Shown: positions 19,787-27,785, counted from the first letter of the stretch. The stretch: DNA of 64,000 nt from Anaerolineales bacterium (GCA_020634615.1 JACKBI010000004.1:124001-188000); one strand, 5' to 3'. Numbers and translations are program-made. Notes: generated by a model not told the origin, from the sequence alone.

Positions 19787-21009
19787 CAGACTTTCAGCCC
19801 GCTGCTGGTGAGGAACAGAACCACGGTTTCGCTGCCGGCCAGCCAGCCGGAGTCGCGCAGCTTTGACACGGCGGCAACGGTGGCCGCGCCTTCCAGACCG
19901 GCGTAAATGCCCTCACCGTGGCCAAGCTGCACCTGTGCGTCGCGCATCTCACGGTCGCTGACGGCTACGGCGATGCCGCGGCTGTCGTAGACGGCCTTCA
20001 GAATCATGAAATCACCCAGGGCGTGGGGCACGCGCAGACCGGCTGCGTCGGTGCGGGCATCGGTCCACGGGATGCTATCCTCGTGGCCGGCGCGGAATGC
20101 GGCGACCAGCGGCGCGCAGCCTGAAGCCTGCACGCTGACCATGCGCGGCCGGCGGTTTGGCTCGATCCAGCCCAGCGCCTCCATTTCGTCGAAAGCCTTC
20201 CACATGCCAATCAGGCCGGTGCCGCCGCCGGTGGGGTAGACCACGACGTCGGGCAATTGCCAGTCGTGCTGCTCGGCCAGCTCGTAGCCCATGGTCTTCT
20301 TGCCCTCGATGCGATATGGCTCGCGCAATGTGGCCATGTTGAAGGCGTAGCCGGCCTCGGCCACCTGGCGGGCTTGCCTGCCCGCTTCATCGATCAATCC
20401 ATCGACAAGCCGTACCTCACCGCCTGTCGCCCTGGCCTCCGCGATGTTAGAAACTGGGGCGTCGGCGGGCATAAAGACGCGTGCGGTGAGGCCGGCCCGC
20501 GCAGCATAGGCAGACAAAGCTCCGCCGGCGTTGCCCGCCGTCGGCACCACCAGTTCGGTTGCTCCCAGTTCCTTGGCGCGACTGACCGCTACTGCCATGC
20601 CGCGATCCTTGAAGCAGCCGGTTGGGTTGACACCTTCCAGCTTTGCGCTCAGTCCGGGCAGGCGTAGTTGCTCGCCCAGGCGTGGCAGCGACAGCAGCGG
20701 TGTGCCGCCCTCACCCAGCGTGGCCCGAAAACGGCGGTCGCGCAAGGGCAGCAGTTCCTCGTAGCGCCACAACGTGAATGGACGCGCCGGCAGAGCGGCC
20801 GGTGTCACTGCCTGGCGAGCCGCCTCGATGTCGTAGCGGGCCAGCAGCGGCGACTCACAGTCGCCACAAACGCCCTGTAGAACGTCGGCATCGTGGTGCG
20901 CGCCACAGCGGGCGCAGATGAGATCAGTCAGAAAGCTCGTCAAGAAAGACTCGTCAGGGTGTCGGCACGGTGGAAGACCGGCCAGAGCAGTGATAGATGC
21001 AGCAGCCAA
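19786..21009 (-). CDS. thrC: Threonine synthase
   Basis: A PLP enzyme converting O-phosphohomoserine to threonine. An N-terminal zinc-ribbon-like segment has two CxxC pairs ('CARC', 'CGDC'). It is followed by the PLP-lysine motif 'NPTGCFKDRG', 'PTAGNAGGALSAYA' and the phosphate loop 'YPTGGGTG'. The length of 407 residues is normal. No ATG fits: the furthest in-frame start is a TTG at 21009, with further TTG and CTG codons before 'LICARCG', so the start is uncertain by up to about 30 codons. First gene of the operon ending with DUF2079; a palindromic repeat lies just upstream. Confidence 0.88.
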   Translation of the reverse strand: MAAASITALAGLPPCRHPDESFLTSFLTDLICARCGAHHDADVLQGVCGDCESPLLARYDIEAARQAVTPAALPARPFTLWRYEELLPLRDRRFRATLGEGGTPLLSLPRLGEQLRLPGLSAKLEGVNPTGCFKDRGMAVAVSRAKELGATELVVPTAGNAGGALSAYAARAGLTARVFMPADAPVSNIAEARATGGEVRLVDGLIDEAGRQARQVAEAGYAFNMATLREPYRIEGKKTMGYELAEQHDWQLPDVVVYPTGGGTGLIGMWKAFDEMEALGWIEPNRRPRMVSVQASGCAPLVAAFRAGHEDSIPWTDARTDAAGLRVPHALGDFMILKAVYDSRGIAVAVSDREMRDAQVQLGHGEGIYAGLEGAATVAAVSKLRDSGWLAGSETVVLFLTSSGLKV

Positions 21010-21017
21010 AGGGACGT

Positions 21018-21082
21018 GTCATTCCCGCTTCCGCAGGAATCCACTCCACACGACGCCAGATTCCCGACTGCGCGGGAATGAC
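21018..21082. repeat. Dispersed palindromic repeat (GTCATTCCCGC type)
   Basis: Ends GTCATTCCCGC (21018-21028) and GCGGGAATGAC (21072-21082) are exact inverted copies, with a second, weaker inverted pair inside. It belongs to the same family as the repeat at 29406-29472. It lies next to the threonine synthase start. Confidence 0.75.
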
Positions 21083-21183
21083 GCAACACTTCAGGCTGAA
21101 CAGGTTCGTCAGGGATCGGTTCGGAATTCGACCGGAGGCCAGATTGGGATTATAGCACAGGGCGGACGCGTGTGCCAGCGTCA

Positions 21184-22029
21184 TCAGCCAGGCAAAGCCG
21201 GTTCCTGCTGGCGGTCGATGGCGGCCCGAACCTCCTGCGCCAGACGAGCAAACTCAGGGGTTCCCATGTTCTCCAGCGGACGCGGGCGCGGCAGCGAGAC
21301 GACCACCTCGCAGACAACCCGACCGGGGCGATGGCTCATCACGAGCACTCGATCAGCCAGAAAAACGGCCTCAGAGATGTTGTGCGTCACCATGACCGCG
21401 GTGTATTCGTAGGCAGCGCGGATGCGCAGCAGTTCCAGGTTCATCCGCTCGCGGGTGATGGCGTCCAGCGCGCCGAACGGCTCGTCCAGCAGCAACAACT
21501 CAGGTTTGTGGACGAGGGTGCGGGCTAGCGCGGCCCGTTGCGCCATGCCGCCGGAAAGCTGACGCGGATAGGCCTGTTCAAATCCCTGCAAACCAACCAG
21601 CGCCAGCACGTCACGGGCGCGCCGCTCCACTTCCTCCTTGGGCAGGTGTTGCAACTCGAGCGGCAAAGCAATGTTACGCTCTACCGTGCGCCACGGCATC
21701 AGGTTAGCATGCTGGAAAACGTAGCCGATCTCGGAACGCGGCCCGGTCAGTGGCTCGCCGCGCAGGGTCACCTTGCCGCGCGTTGGCGGCAGCAGCCCAC
21801 CGAGAATGCGCAACAATGTGGTCTTGCCACACCCGGACGGACCGACAATCGCGATGAACTCACCGGGATAGACGCGGAAGGTAGTGCTGGCCAGCGCGCG
21901 CGTCGCTGCCTGCCCGCTGCTTGCGTCATAGAGCCGCTCGACCTGGTCGACCGATACCAGCGGCATGGCTTGACTGGCGCGTGGCGGCTCGTGGACTCGT
22001 TCCTGTGCCAGCGGAATAGTGGCAAACAT
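21184..22029 (-). CDS. ABC importer ATP-binding protein (riboflavin-type cluster)
   Basis: The ATPase of the three-gene importer, in the nitrate/sulfonate/taurine/thiamine-precursor family. Walker A 'GPSGCGKTT' lies at residues 63-71; the Q-loop 'FQHANLMPW', signature 'LSGGMAQR', Walker B 'LLLLDEPFGALD' and switch His in 'MVTHNI' are all present. The ATG shares a base with the stop of the binding-protein gene (TGATG), so the operon order is permease, binding protein, ATPase. The substrate is inferred from the FMN riboswitch at 24183-24357: a flavin or flavin precursor. Confidence 0.9.
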   Translation of the reverse strand: MFATIPLAQERVHEPPRASQAMPLVSVDQVERLYDASSGQAATRALASTTFRVYPGEFIAIVGPSGCGKTTLLRILGGLLPPTRGKVTLRGEPLTGPRSEIGYVFQHANLMPWRTVERNIALPLELQHLPKEEVERRARDVLALVGLQGFEQAYPRQLSGGMAQRAALARTLVHKPELLLLDEPFGALDAITRERMNLELLRIRAAYEYTAVMVTHNISEAVFLADRVLVMSHRPGRVVCEVVVSLPRPRPLENMGTPEFARLAQEVRAAIDRQQEPALPG

Positions 22030-23084
22030 CAGGGAGTGCGCGCAGCCTCGACAAACTGATTAGTGAAGAGCGCATCGGCCGGAATCTTGCGATCGACCAG
22101 CCCCATGGCTGCCATGAAGGTGGCCGCCTGCTCCCAGGCGGCAGGATCGCTCAGGCCAAGCTCTTCCGGGGTGGTCTGCCAGAGGTCAAGCGACGCGTCG
22201 AAAATGGCGCGGTTGGTCGCCTCGTTCTCGCCGCCGGCCTCAGGAATTGCCGCAATGCTGATGGCAAAGGCCTCGTCCGGGTTTTCCAGTGTATAGCTGA
22301 TACCGGCCAGCATCGCGTTGGTCATCTTTTGAACAAGATCCGGCCGATCTTTGATGAGCTGATCGCTGGCAATGAGGCCATTGGAAGGCAGATCGATGTA
22401 GTCGGATACGGCAATGACATCCACAGCTTCCCCGGCTGACTTCAGTTGAACGGGCCCGTTGACGATGTAGTCGATGGCCGCGTCCACACGCCCTTCGCTG
22501 ACGGCGGCGGCCTGGGAAAAGCCGATGCTGTCCAGCGTCACGCTGCTCTCATCAAGGCCAGACGCGTAGACCAGCGCCTTCCATGCCACAAGGCTGGCTC
22601 CGTAGAGACCGGGAATTCCGACGCGGTGGCCCTCCAGCGCGGCCGGTTCGGTCAGTCCTGCGCTGTGCAGGGCAAAGACCACAACCGGAAACTTGCGGTA
22701 CCAGGCGGCGACGTAAGCCAACGGCAGATCCTGAGCACGGGCCAGAATCACCTGGTCACCGCTGCCAACCGCAAAGGGGATCTCACCGGCAGCTACCAGC
22801 TTAAGGAAGTCGGTCTCGAAACCGTGCTGAAATTCGACGTCCAGGCCTTGCTCAGCAAAGAATCCCTTTGCCTGAGCCACGTAAAAGGGCGCGAACTGCA
22901 CGCTGGGGATGTAGCCCAGGCCGAGGACAACCTTCTCCGGTTGTCCGGCAGCAGCCGGTTCGACTGATGGTGACTCTGAAATCGAAGTTGACGGAACTAC
23001 CACCGGCTCACCGGCGGCGCACGCACTGATGATCAACGCGCCGATGACCATCAGCGCAAGAACGAACGATTTGGGACGACTCAT
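22029..23084 (-). CDS. ribY: NMT1/THI5-like substrate-binding lipoprotein (RibY-type)
   Basis: A 351-residue extracellular binding lipoprotein. The signal peptide ends in an 'LIISACA' lipobox and a Ser/Pro/Glu-rich linker follows. The domain has the NMT1/THI5-type pattern ('LGYIPSVQFAPFYVAQAKGF', then 'FLKLVAAGEIPFAVGSGDQV'). This family serves thiamine precursors, taurine, nitrate and, in RibXY systems of Chloroflexi, riboflavin. The FMN riboswitch upstream favours flavin; thiamine precursors are the main alternative on family grounds. It starts 12 bases after the permease stop. Confidence 0.85.
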   Translation of the reverse strand: MSRPKSFVLALMVIGALIISACAAGEPVVVPSTSISESPSVEPAAAGQPEKVVLGLGYIPSVQFAPFYVAQAKGFFAEQGLDVEFQHGFETDFLKLVAAGEIPFAVGSGDQVILARAQDLPLAYVAAWYRKFPVVVFALHSAGLTEPAALEGHRVGIPGLYGASLVAWKALVYASGLDESSVTLDSIGFSQAAAVSEGRVDAAIDYIVNGPVQLKSAGEAVDVIAVSDYIDLPSNGLIASDQLIKDRPDLVQKMTNAMLAGISYTLENPDEAFAISIAAIPEAGGENEATNRAIFDASLDLWQTTPEELGLSDPAAWEQAATFMAAMGLVDRKIPADALFTNQFVEAARTP

Positions 23085-23096
23085 GTTTCCTCTTGG

Positions 23097-23924
23097 TTAT
23101 TCTATCCGCTTCCAGGCAAGCAAGCGGTGTTCAAGCAGACTGACAAAGCCGTACAGCAGCACGGCGACTACTACCAGACTGACTAACGCCACGAAGAGCA
23201 GCGGGGTGTCAAGAATGCCGCGCGACAGATTGATCAGATAGCCCAGGCCGCGGTCAGCGCCGATGAACTCTGCCACCACCGCGCCGATGACAGCCAGCGA
23301 GACGCCGATCTTCAGGCCACCGAAAAGCACAGGCAGCGCGCCGGGAATCTCCAGCTTGGTCAGGATCTGCCAGCGCGTGGCACGCAGCGACTGCATCAAT
23401 GCGATCAGGTCAGGCTCCACCGAACGGATGCCGACCACGGTGCTGATTAACGTCGGGAAGAAGATGGTGATGGCGCAGATGAGTACCTTGCTCAAATTGG
23501 GATCTTTGATCCAGATAATCAGCAGCGGGGCTATGGCGATCACTGGAATTGACTGCGCCGCAACCAGGTAGGGCGACAAAATCCTCTCCAGACGGGGCGA
23601 TTTGGCGATCAGGTAGCCGAGGACGGTGGCGGTGCTCAAACCAAGCACCAGACCCAACGCGATCTCGATCAGCGTGCTGCGGGTGTGGTACCACAGCACC
23701 CCATCGGCCAGCACGACCAGGAACTTGCGCGCAACCAGAACCGGGGACGGAAGGATGAAGGAGGGGTAACCGCGCCAGAGAACCAAACCCTCCCACAACA
23801 GCAAAACTGTTGCCAGGACGATCGGCGCCAGCAAAATCTCCGTGCGATGCCTGCGGAACCAGCCTGCCCGGCGAGACGGAACAGCGTCGTCCTTAGTGCT
23901 TCCTGCTTTTCGTGCAACCCACAT
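23097..23924 (-). CDS. ribX: ABC importer permease (RibX-type)
   Basis: A 275-residue inner-membrane permease of the SsuC/ThiX/RibX family with about six membrane helices. The ATPase-contact (EAA-type) loop reads roughly 'LRATRWQILTKLEIPGALP'. First gene of the operon, about 260 bases downstream of the FMN aptamer. In RibXY systems the permease and a THI5-like binding protein carry riboflavin; here an ATPase gene follows as well. Assignment to flavin rests on the riboswitch, not on the protein sequence alone. Confidence 0.85.
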   Translation of the reverse strand: MWVARKAGSTKDDAVPSRRAGWFRRHRTEILLAPIVLATVLLLWEGLVLWRGYPSFILPSPVLVARKFLVVLADGVLWYHTRSTLIEIALGLVLGLSTATVLGYLIAKSPRLERILSPYLVAAQSIPVIAIAPLLIIWIKDPNLSKVLICAITIFFPTLISTVVGIRSVEPDLIALMQSLRATRWQILTKLEIPGALPVLFGGLKIGVSLAVIGAVVAEFIGADRGLGYLINLSRGILDTPLLFVALVSLVVVAVLLYGFVSLLEHRLLAWKRIE

Positions 23925-24078
23925 GCGGCATCCCTGACATTTCTACGGCCGGCACAACAAAAACCGGCCAGGATTCTGGGAAACCTGACCGGGCAAAGAT
24001 TGCGAAGACTGGCGCTGGCCGCCGGCAAGCACAACAGACAACATCCACCGGAAGGCCGATCACTTCCACACGGGAAAG

Positions 24079-24109
24079 GCCCCCGTGATCGTGATCGACC
24101 TTCGGGGGC
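24079..24109 (-). terminator. Hairpin of the FMN riboswitch expression platform
   Basis: On the minus strand GCCCCCG (24109-24103) pairs with CGGGGGC (24085-24079), with a self-complementary GATC-rich loop, followed by CTTTCCC. It lies about 75 bases downstream of the aptamer, where a regulated terminator is expected. The T-tract is weak, so an alternative role is possible. Confidence 0.5.
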
Positions 24110-24182
24110 GCTGTAGCAGGCCATGCCGCCGCGCGCGCCGCACACAGATGTGCTGGACGCGTCAACAAGCGGAAAGACGCAT

Positions 24183-24357
24183 ACCTTCTCTTCATCCGGA
24201 CTATACCGTCGGCTCTGGCCTTGAGACGTATTGCTCGCACCAGATCCACCGCTCGCGCGGGTCACGGGCTCGGACAGCTAAACTGTCCACACCGCCGGTC
24301 GGGAATTGACGCTGGGCAGCCATGCGGCTGTCCAGATTCTCACCCTGCCCTGAAGGT
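24183..24357 (-). promoter_or_regulatory. FMN riboswitch (RFN element)
   Basis: Read on the minus strand the conserved FMN aptamer blocks come in order: GGGCAGGGTG, TTCCCGACCGGCGGT, GAGCCCGTGACCCG, GGTGGATCTGGTG, AGAGCCGACGGTATAGTC and CCGGATGAAGAGAAGG. The outer helix pairs ACCTTC (24357-24352) with GAAGGT (24188-24183). FMN binding normally switches off riboflavin synthesis or uptake genes. Here it precedes only an ABC importer, which identifies that importer as flavin-related. Confidence 0.95.
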
Positions 24358-24384
24358 TTCCAATAGATGTATTCGATTGCCGGC

Positions 24385-24413
24385 ATTATAGCATGGGCGC
24401 GCGAGGGGGTCAA
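24385..24413 (-). promoter_or_regulatory. Sigma-70-type promoter of the riboswitch operon
   Basis: Minus strand: -35 TTGACC (24413-24408), a 17-base spacer, -10 TATAAT (24390-24385). The predicted transcript start near 24378 lies about 20 bases before the FMN aptamer. Confidence 0.7.
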
Positions 24414-24441
24414 GGAAAAATGTCACATTCGCGCGTTTTGC

Positions 24442-25299
24442 TCAGTGTGTCCTGGCCGGCATCGCCCCAGTCTTGGTCTGGTACAGGTAATACAGGTTGG
24501 CGCGGTGGAGCTGCTGCACGACGCCATTGAGTGGAATGCGCGACTTTCCACATTGTTCTATGGTGGTCTCCTTGAGCAACACTTCGACCGGCGTCGCATT
24601 GGCGATGGCAGTGTCAACCGCACGTTCGACGCAGTCCAGGTATTTGAGACTGGACGAAATCGTGCCGCGGATCTCGCCGCGCAGCAAGACTTCTCCATGA
24701 CCCTGAACGACATTCTCCAGACCGGCCACTTCGACATCGCGCAGCGAGCGGCGCAGGTCGTTGATGCTGCCGCCGACAACAAAGTCGATGTAAGGCACAG
24801 GCAGAATCGTGTCACTCGCGAACATCACCTTGTCTTCCTTGACACGTACCGTGATGGTGTCAGGACTATGACCGGGCGCATGCTTCAGGGTGATCGTCTT
24901 GCCGCCGAGCCGCAGGACCAGCAGGCTATCGAACACCAGATCCGGCAGGCGCAACTCGACTGTCGCCAGGTCGTTCGAGTGACGCTTGGCCTCAATCAGG
25001 TTGGCTTCGCCGTGCTTCACCAGATACTCACGCGCGCGACGATGGCCGATAAGTTCGGCCTCGGGAAAATAGCAACTGCCATGGGAGTGATCGGCGTGGG
25101 CGTGCGTGTTGATGACGTAGCGGACGCCCTGGGGACAGCGACGCTGAACGAAATCGCGCAGCGCCTTCGTTTCTCTCGGAAACGGCAAGGTATCGACAAT
25201 GACGGCGCCTTCCTCCGTGGCGATCACGCCGGCGGTCACTTGCAGATAGAGATCACTACGAAAGACGTAGATGTCGGCAGATACCCGCTCTCGCTGCAT
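24442..25299 (-). CDS. MBL-fold metallo-hydrolase
   Basis: A metallo-beta-lactamase-fold hydrolase of about 285 residues with a complete first metal motif ('NTHAHADHSHG') and later ligands in 'APGHSPDT', 'FASDT' and 'QGHGE'. This contrasts with the degenerate MBL protein at 17357. Substrate unknown; glyoxalase- or lactonase-like activities are the usual possibilities. The ATG at 25299 ('MQRERVSADIYVF') has AAAGGA 11 bases upstream; in-frame ATGs at 25311 and 25359 lie in or against the structured leader. The leader carries the unassigned RNA at 25325-25520, which may control this gene. Confidence 0.85.
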   Translation of the reverse strand: MQRERVSADIYVFRSDLYLQVTAGVIATEEGAVIVDTLPFPRETKALRDFVQRRCPQGVRYVINTHAHADHSHGSCYFPEAELIGHRRAREYLVKHGEANLIEAKRHSNDLATVELRLPDLVFDSLLVLRLGGKTITLKHAPGHSPDTITVRVKEDKVMFASDTILPVPYIDFVVGGSINDLRRSLRDVEVAGLENVVQGHGEVLLRGEIRGTISSSLKYLDCVERAVDTAIANATPVEVLLKETTIEQCGKSRIPLNGVVQQLHRANLYYLYQTKTGAMPARTH

Positions 25300-25324
25300 G
25301 GGGCAGCACATCCTTTCATCGACA

Positions 25325-25520
25325 GAAAGGCCACCGGCTGAATGGCCGATGGCCTGCACTTACAGGATTCCCCGCCGTGCCGTGTGTCTTCGGGTTTTGA
25401 ACCTGCTTTCGCAGGTGGGCTAGCTCATTACCGGCTTTCACCTTGCCTATCCCGGTGAACCGAGGGCTATCGTGTCTTCCGGCGATATATCGCTTCCCGT
25501 TTAGTAGGTGTTGGCTCAAA
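25325..25520 (-). ncRNA. Unassigned structured RNA element in the MBL-gene leader
   Basis: The minus-strand transcript folds locally into many clean helices: GCGATATATCGC (25493-25482); TTCACC/GGTGAA; ACCTGC-GAAA-GCAGGT with a GNRA loop (25416-25401); CCTG/CAGG (25366-25353); and a 10-bp stem GGCCATCGGC/GCCGGTGGCC (25354-25329) followed by TTTCTG, like a weak terminator. A promoter lies just upstream. A 67-codon ORF overlaps it but looks like a by-product. It matches no riboswitch consensus I can recall. The two leading ideas are a cis-regulator of the MBL gene, or a stand-alone HEARO/omega-RNA-like (IscB-associated) RNA without its nuclease gene. Confidence 0.45.
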
Positions 25521-25563
25521 ACGTAGAATCGACATCACGTACACAGCAGGGCATTCTGGAGTG

Positions 25564-25592
25564 AATATAGCATAGGTCACTGGAATCTGCAA
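25564..25592 (-). promoter_or_regulatory. Promoter for the structured RNA and MBL gene
   Basis: Minus strand: -35 TTGCAG (25592-25587), a 17-base spacer, -10 TATATT (25569-25564). The transcript would start near 25557, about 260 bases before the MBL start codon. From here to the hisH end (25715) I see no other feature. Confidence 0.6.
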
Positions 25593-25714
25593 GTCGATTG
25601 TCGGCTCTTGGACGCTATCTGGCCTCGTCCGCGTGCCACACGTGCAATGACCTGAAGGAATTAGTCTACCAAGAAAACACGGACGAATCGGCCAGCGATC
25701 TGAACAAACCGCCG

Positions 25715-26359
25715 TCAGGCCGTGGACCTTGATACGACGATCTCCGCGAAGTTGCGCAGTATCTGCAAGCCGACCGCGTGGCTCTTTTCCGGGTGAAACT
25801 GCGCGCCCCAGACATTGCCGCGGCGAACGACCGAGGGGTAATCGATGCCATAATCGGTCGTTGCGACCACGTCGGACGGTTCGGCCGCCGCACAGTAGTA
25901 GGAGTGGACAAAGTAGGCGTAGCTGCCGGCCGGCACGCCGCGCAACAAGGGATCGGTGTCGTTGTGCCAGAGCTGGTTCCAGCCGATCTGCGGCACCTTG
26001 AGGCGTTGCCCGGTTGAGTCCTGGTGACCCTCTGGAAACCGCAGCACCTGCCCCGGCAACAACCCCAACCCGGTGTGCTGCCCCATTTCCTCGCTGTCCT
26101 CAAACAGCAGTTGCATGCCGACGCAGATGCCCAGCAAGGGCCGGCCGCTGGCGGCCGTCTCGCGCACCAGGTTCTCGAAGCCACCGCGCCGCAGTCCTGC
26201 CGCGCACGCGCCAAAGGCGCCAACGCCGGGGACGACCACGCCGTCCGCCGCCCGCACCTGGTCCTGGTCGGACGTCAGCATCACCGGCGCGCCGACGTGT
26301 TGAAAAGCCCGCTCCACATTGCGCAGATTGCCAATGCCGTAGTCGATGATCGCGATCAC
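25715..26359 (-). CDS. hisH: Imidazole glycerol phosphate synthase, glutaminase subunit
   Basis: Supplies ammonia from glutamine to HisF in histidine synthesis. It has a class I amidotransferase domain of about 214 residues with 'GVGAFGACAAGL', the nucleophile Cys in 'LLGICVGMQLLF' and the catalytic His/Glu pair in 'GAQFHPEKS'. The GTG at 26359 ('VIAIIDYG') is chosen because AGGGAG lies 7 bases upstream and the family starts here; a longer frame to 26404 overlaps the previous gene. It starts 4 bases after the DUF402 stop. No hisF is visible in this window. Confidence 0.93.
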   Translation of the reverse strand: MIAIIDYGIGNLRNVERAFQHVGAPVMLTSDQDQVRAADGVVVPGVGAFGACAAGLRRGGFENLVRETAASGRPLLGICVGMQLLFEDSEEMGQHTGLGLLPGQVLRFPEGHQDSTGQRLKVPQIGWNQLWHNDTDPLLRGVPAGSYAYFVHSYYCAAAEPSDVVATTDYGIDYPSVVRRGNVWGAQFHPEKSHAVGLQILRNFAEIVVSRSTA

Positions 26360-26363
26360 CTGG

Positions 26364-26903
26364 TCACTCCCTGACCTGCCGGGCGCGCTCCAGCACACCT
26401 TCAATTCGTTTTATGTCGACCTGCCAGTTGCGCACCATGGCCGGCGGGAAGCGTCCCTGTGCGATAGCAGCCGTCAGCCGGCGCACATGCGCCTCGGCCC
26501 AGTCTGCCTCCTCACGGCTGAGCTCCCCCTGCACGACTGCTGCCTCAAACGCGGCTTCGTTAGTAACGGTTACCCGTCCATCAGGCGCGATCCATATGTC
26601 CAGCACCAGGTCATGGGTGCGCCACTGGCGCTCCTCGATCTCCATGGGCGTACACAGATCGATCTGGGTTCCCAACAACGTGCCGCCCCTGTCATAGTAA
26701 CGTTCCACCAGTTGGTCGTCACGCCAAACCCAGAACCGGTACCAGATGAAGCCATAGCCGGCCAATTGCCGCCCGGTTCGTTCCAGCGTATCCCAACCGT
26801 CGCCCCAAATGACGCGCTCGATCAGGACGTCGTCTACCAGACCGGCGAAATAGTCGGCCACGCCGGGCTGCGCTTGCCAGTCGCCGCTTTCAATCAGTTG
26901 CAT
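26364..26903 (-). CDS. DUF402 family protein
   Basis: A 179-residue protein of the DUF402 fold, with 'RFWVWRDDQLVERYYDRGG', 'GTQIDLCTPMEIEERQW', 'DLVLDIWIAPDG' and a 'E-A-x-x-x-G-E-L' helix. Characterised relatives (FomD, Ntdp) are metal-dependent phosphatases acting on nucleotides or nucleotide-linked compounds; the activity here is inference. It lies between hisB and hisH on the same strand, 4 bases before hisH, so it is probably co-transcribed with the histidine genes although it is not a known histidine enzyme. Confidence 0.8.
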   Translation of the reverse strand: MQLIESGDWQAQPGVADYFAGLVDDVLIERVIWGDGWDTLERTGRQLAGYGFIWYRFWVWRDDQLVERYYDRGGTLLGTQIDLCTPMEIEERQWRTHDLVLDIWIAPDGRVTVTNEAAFEAAVVQGELSREEADWAEAHVRRLTAAIAQGRFPPAMVRNWQVDIKRIEGVLERARQVRE

Positions 26904-26952
26904 GGTTTGCCATGTTGCGTGTCATGTGGTGCGTAAACGATGTCACGATCTG

Positions 26953-27537
26953 TTACAGACTGCCCTTGGTGGACGGTACACCGCGCCGTCGCGGATCGAC
27001 AGTTGTCGCTGCATCCAGTGCGCGTCCAAGCGCCTTGAATAGCGCCTCACAGGCATGATGATCGTTAGCGGCGTAGTGGACGCGGGCGTGGATATTCATC
27101 CGCCCGTGGATTGCCAGCGTCTCAAAGACGTGCCCGATCAGGTCGGTGCCCAGCGCTCCCAGCCGGTCGGTGCGCCATGTCGCGTCGAAAACGCAGTACG
27201 GCCGGCCGCCCAGGTCGATTGCCACGAGCGCCAGCGCCTCGTCCATCGGCACAAAGCTGTGGGCAGTGCGAACGATGCCGGCGCGGTCGCCCAGCGCACG
27301 ATCCAGCGCCTGCCCTAGGCAGATCGCCACATCCTCGACCGTGTGGTGTTCGTCGATGTGCAGATCGCCAGTCGCTGCCACGCGCAGATCAAACAGGCCA
27401 TGACTGGCAAACAGGGTCAGCATATGGTCGTAGAACCCGACGCCGGTGTGGATGTCGGTCTCACCGCTGCCGTCGACCTCGAGCGCGAGTTCGATGGCAG
27501 TTTCTTTGGTTGTGCGTGAGATGTTGGCGTGTCGCAT
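26953..27537 (-). CDS. hisB: Imidazoleglycerol-phosphate dehydratase
   Basis: Dehydrates imidazole glycerol phosphate in histidine synthesis. The 194-residue protein has the metal-binding repeats of the family: 'FYDHMLTLFASHG', 'DEHHTVEDVAI', 'HVFETLAIHGRMNIH' and 'NDHHACEALFKALGRAL'. It is a single-domain HisB without the phosphatase part found in enterobacteria. The ATG at 27537 ('MRHANISR') starts the family homology; the open frame runs back to 27624 without support. hisC lies upstream on the same strand but is separated by the oppositely oriented hicBA pair. Confidence 0.94.
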   Translation of the reverse strand: MRHANISRTTKETAIELALEVDGSGETDIHTGVGFYDHMLTLFASHGLFDLRVAATGDLHIDEHHTVEDVAICLGQALDRALGDRAGIVRTAHSFVPMDEALALVAIDLGGRPYCVFDATWRTDRLGALGTDLIGHVFETLAIHGRMNIHARVHYAANDHHACEALFKALGRALDAATTVDPRRRGVPSTKGSL

Positions 27538-27678
27538 GATTGTCCGATTCCGCAACTTTGTTTGGCTCGAAGTGATCGCTGCGCCGCCGCCTGGGATTGA
27601 AATCTCAGGCTGACACAGCAGCATGGTAATGCAAGCTCGCTCATACGCCTACGTGTGTGCGGCCCCAAGCGATGACGC

Positions 27679-27706
27679 TTGCTCAATGCCACGAGGGGAG
27701 TATAAT
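27679..27706 (+). promoter_or_regulatory. Promoter of the hicBA pair
   Basis: -35 TTGCTC (27679-27684), a 16-base spacer, -10 TATAAT (27701-27706). It lies about 80 bases before the hicB start and points into the toxin-antitoxin pair. Confidence 0.6.
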
Positions 27707-27785
27707 CGATGCACATAGATTCGTTCAATATCAACGCCTACGAATACTGAGATTCGATGATCGTTTACGACAAAGGACTGCAACC

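Noticed and set aside
18536..19906. 456-codon plus-strand frame
   Set aside because: Antisense to the AlaX-like gene, which has intact zinc motifs.
22029..23084. Nitrate/taurine or thiamine-precursor binding protein as the function
   Set aside because: The fold allows it, but the FMN riboswitch directly controls the operon, so flavin is preferred.
25316..25519. 67-codon minus-strand ORF inside the structured RNA
   Set aside because: It has no ribosome-binding site, and its codons coincide with base-paired stems; treated as a by-product of the RNA, though a conserved peptide cannot be fully excluded.
25325..25520. RNase P RNA or tmRNA as identity of the structured RNA
   Set aside because: A GGTGAAAG...GGTAATGAGC stretch recalls RNase P RNA, but the universal GAGGAAAGTCC region and length are missing; no tmRNA tag frame or tRNA-like ends are present.
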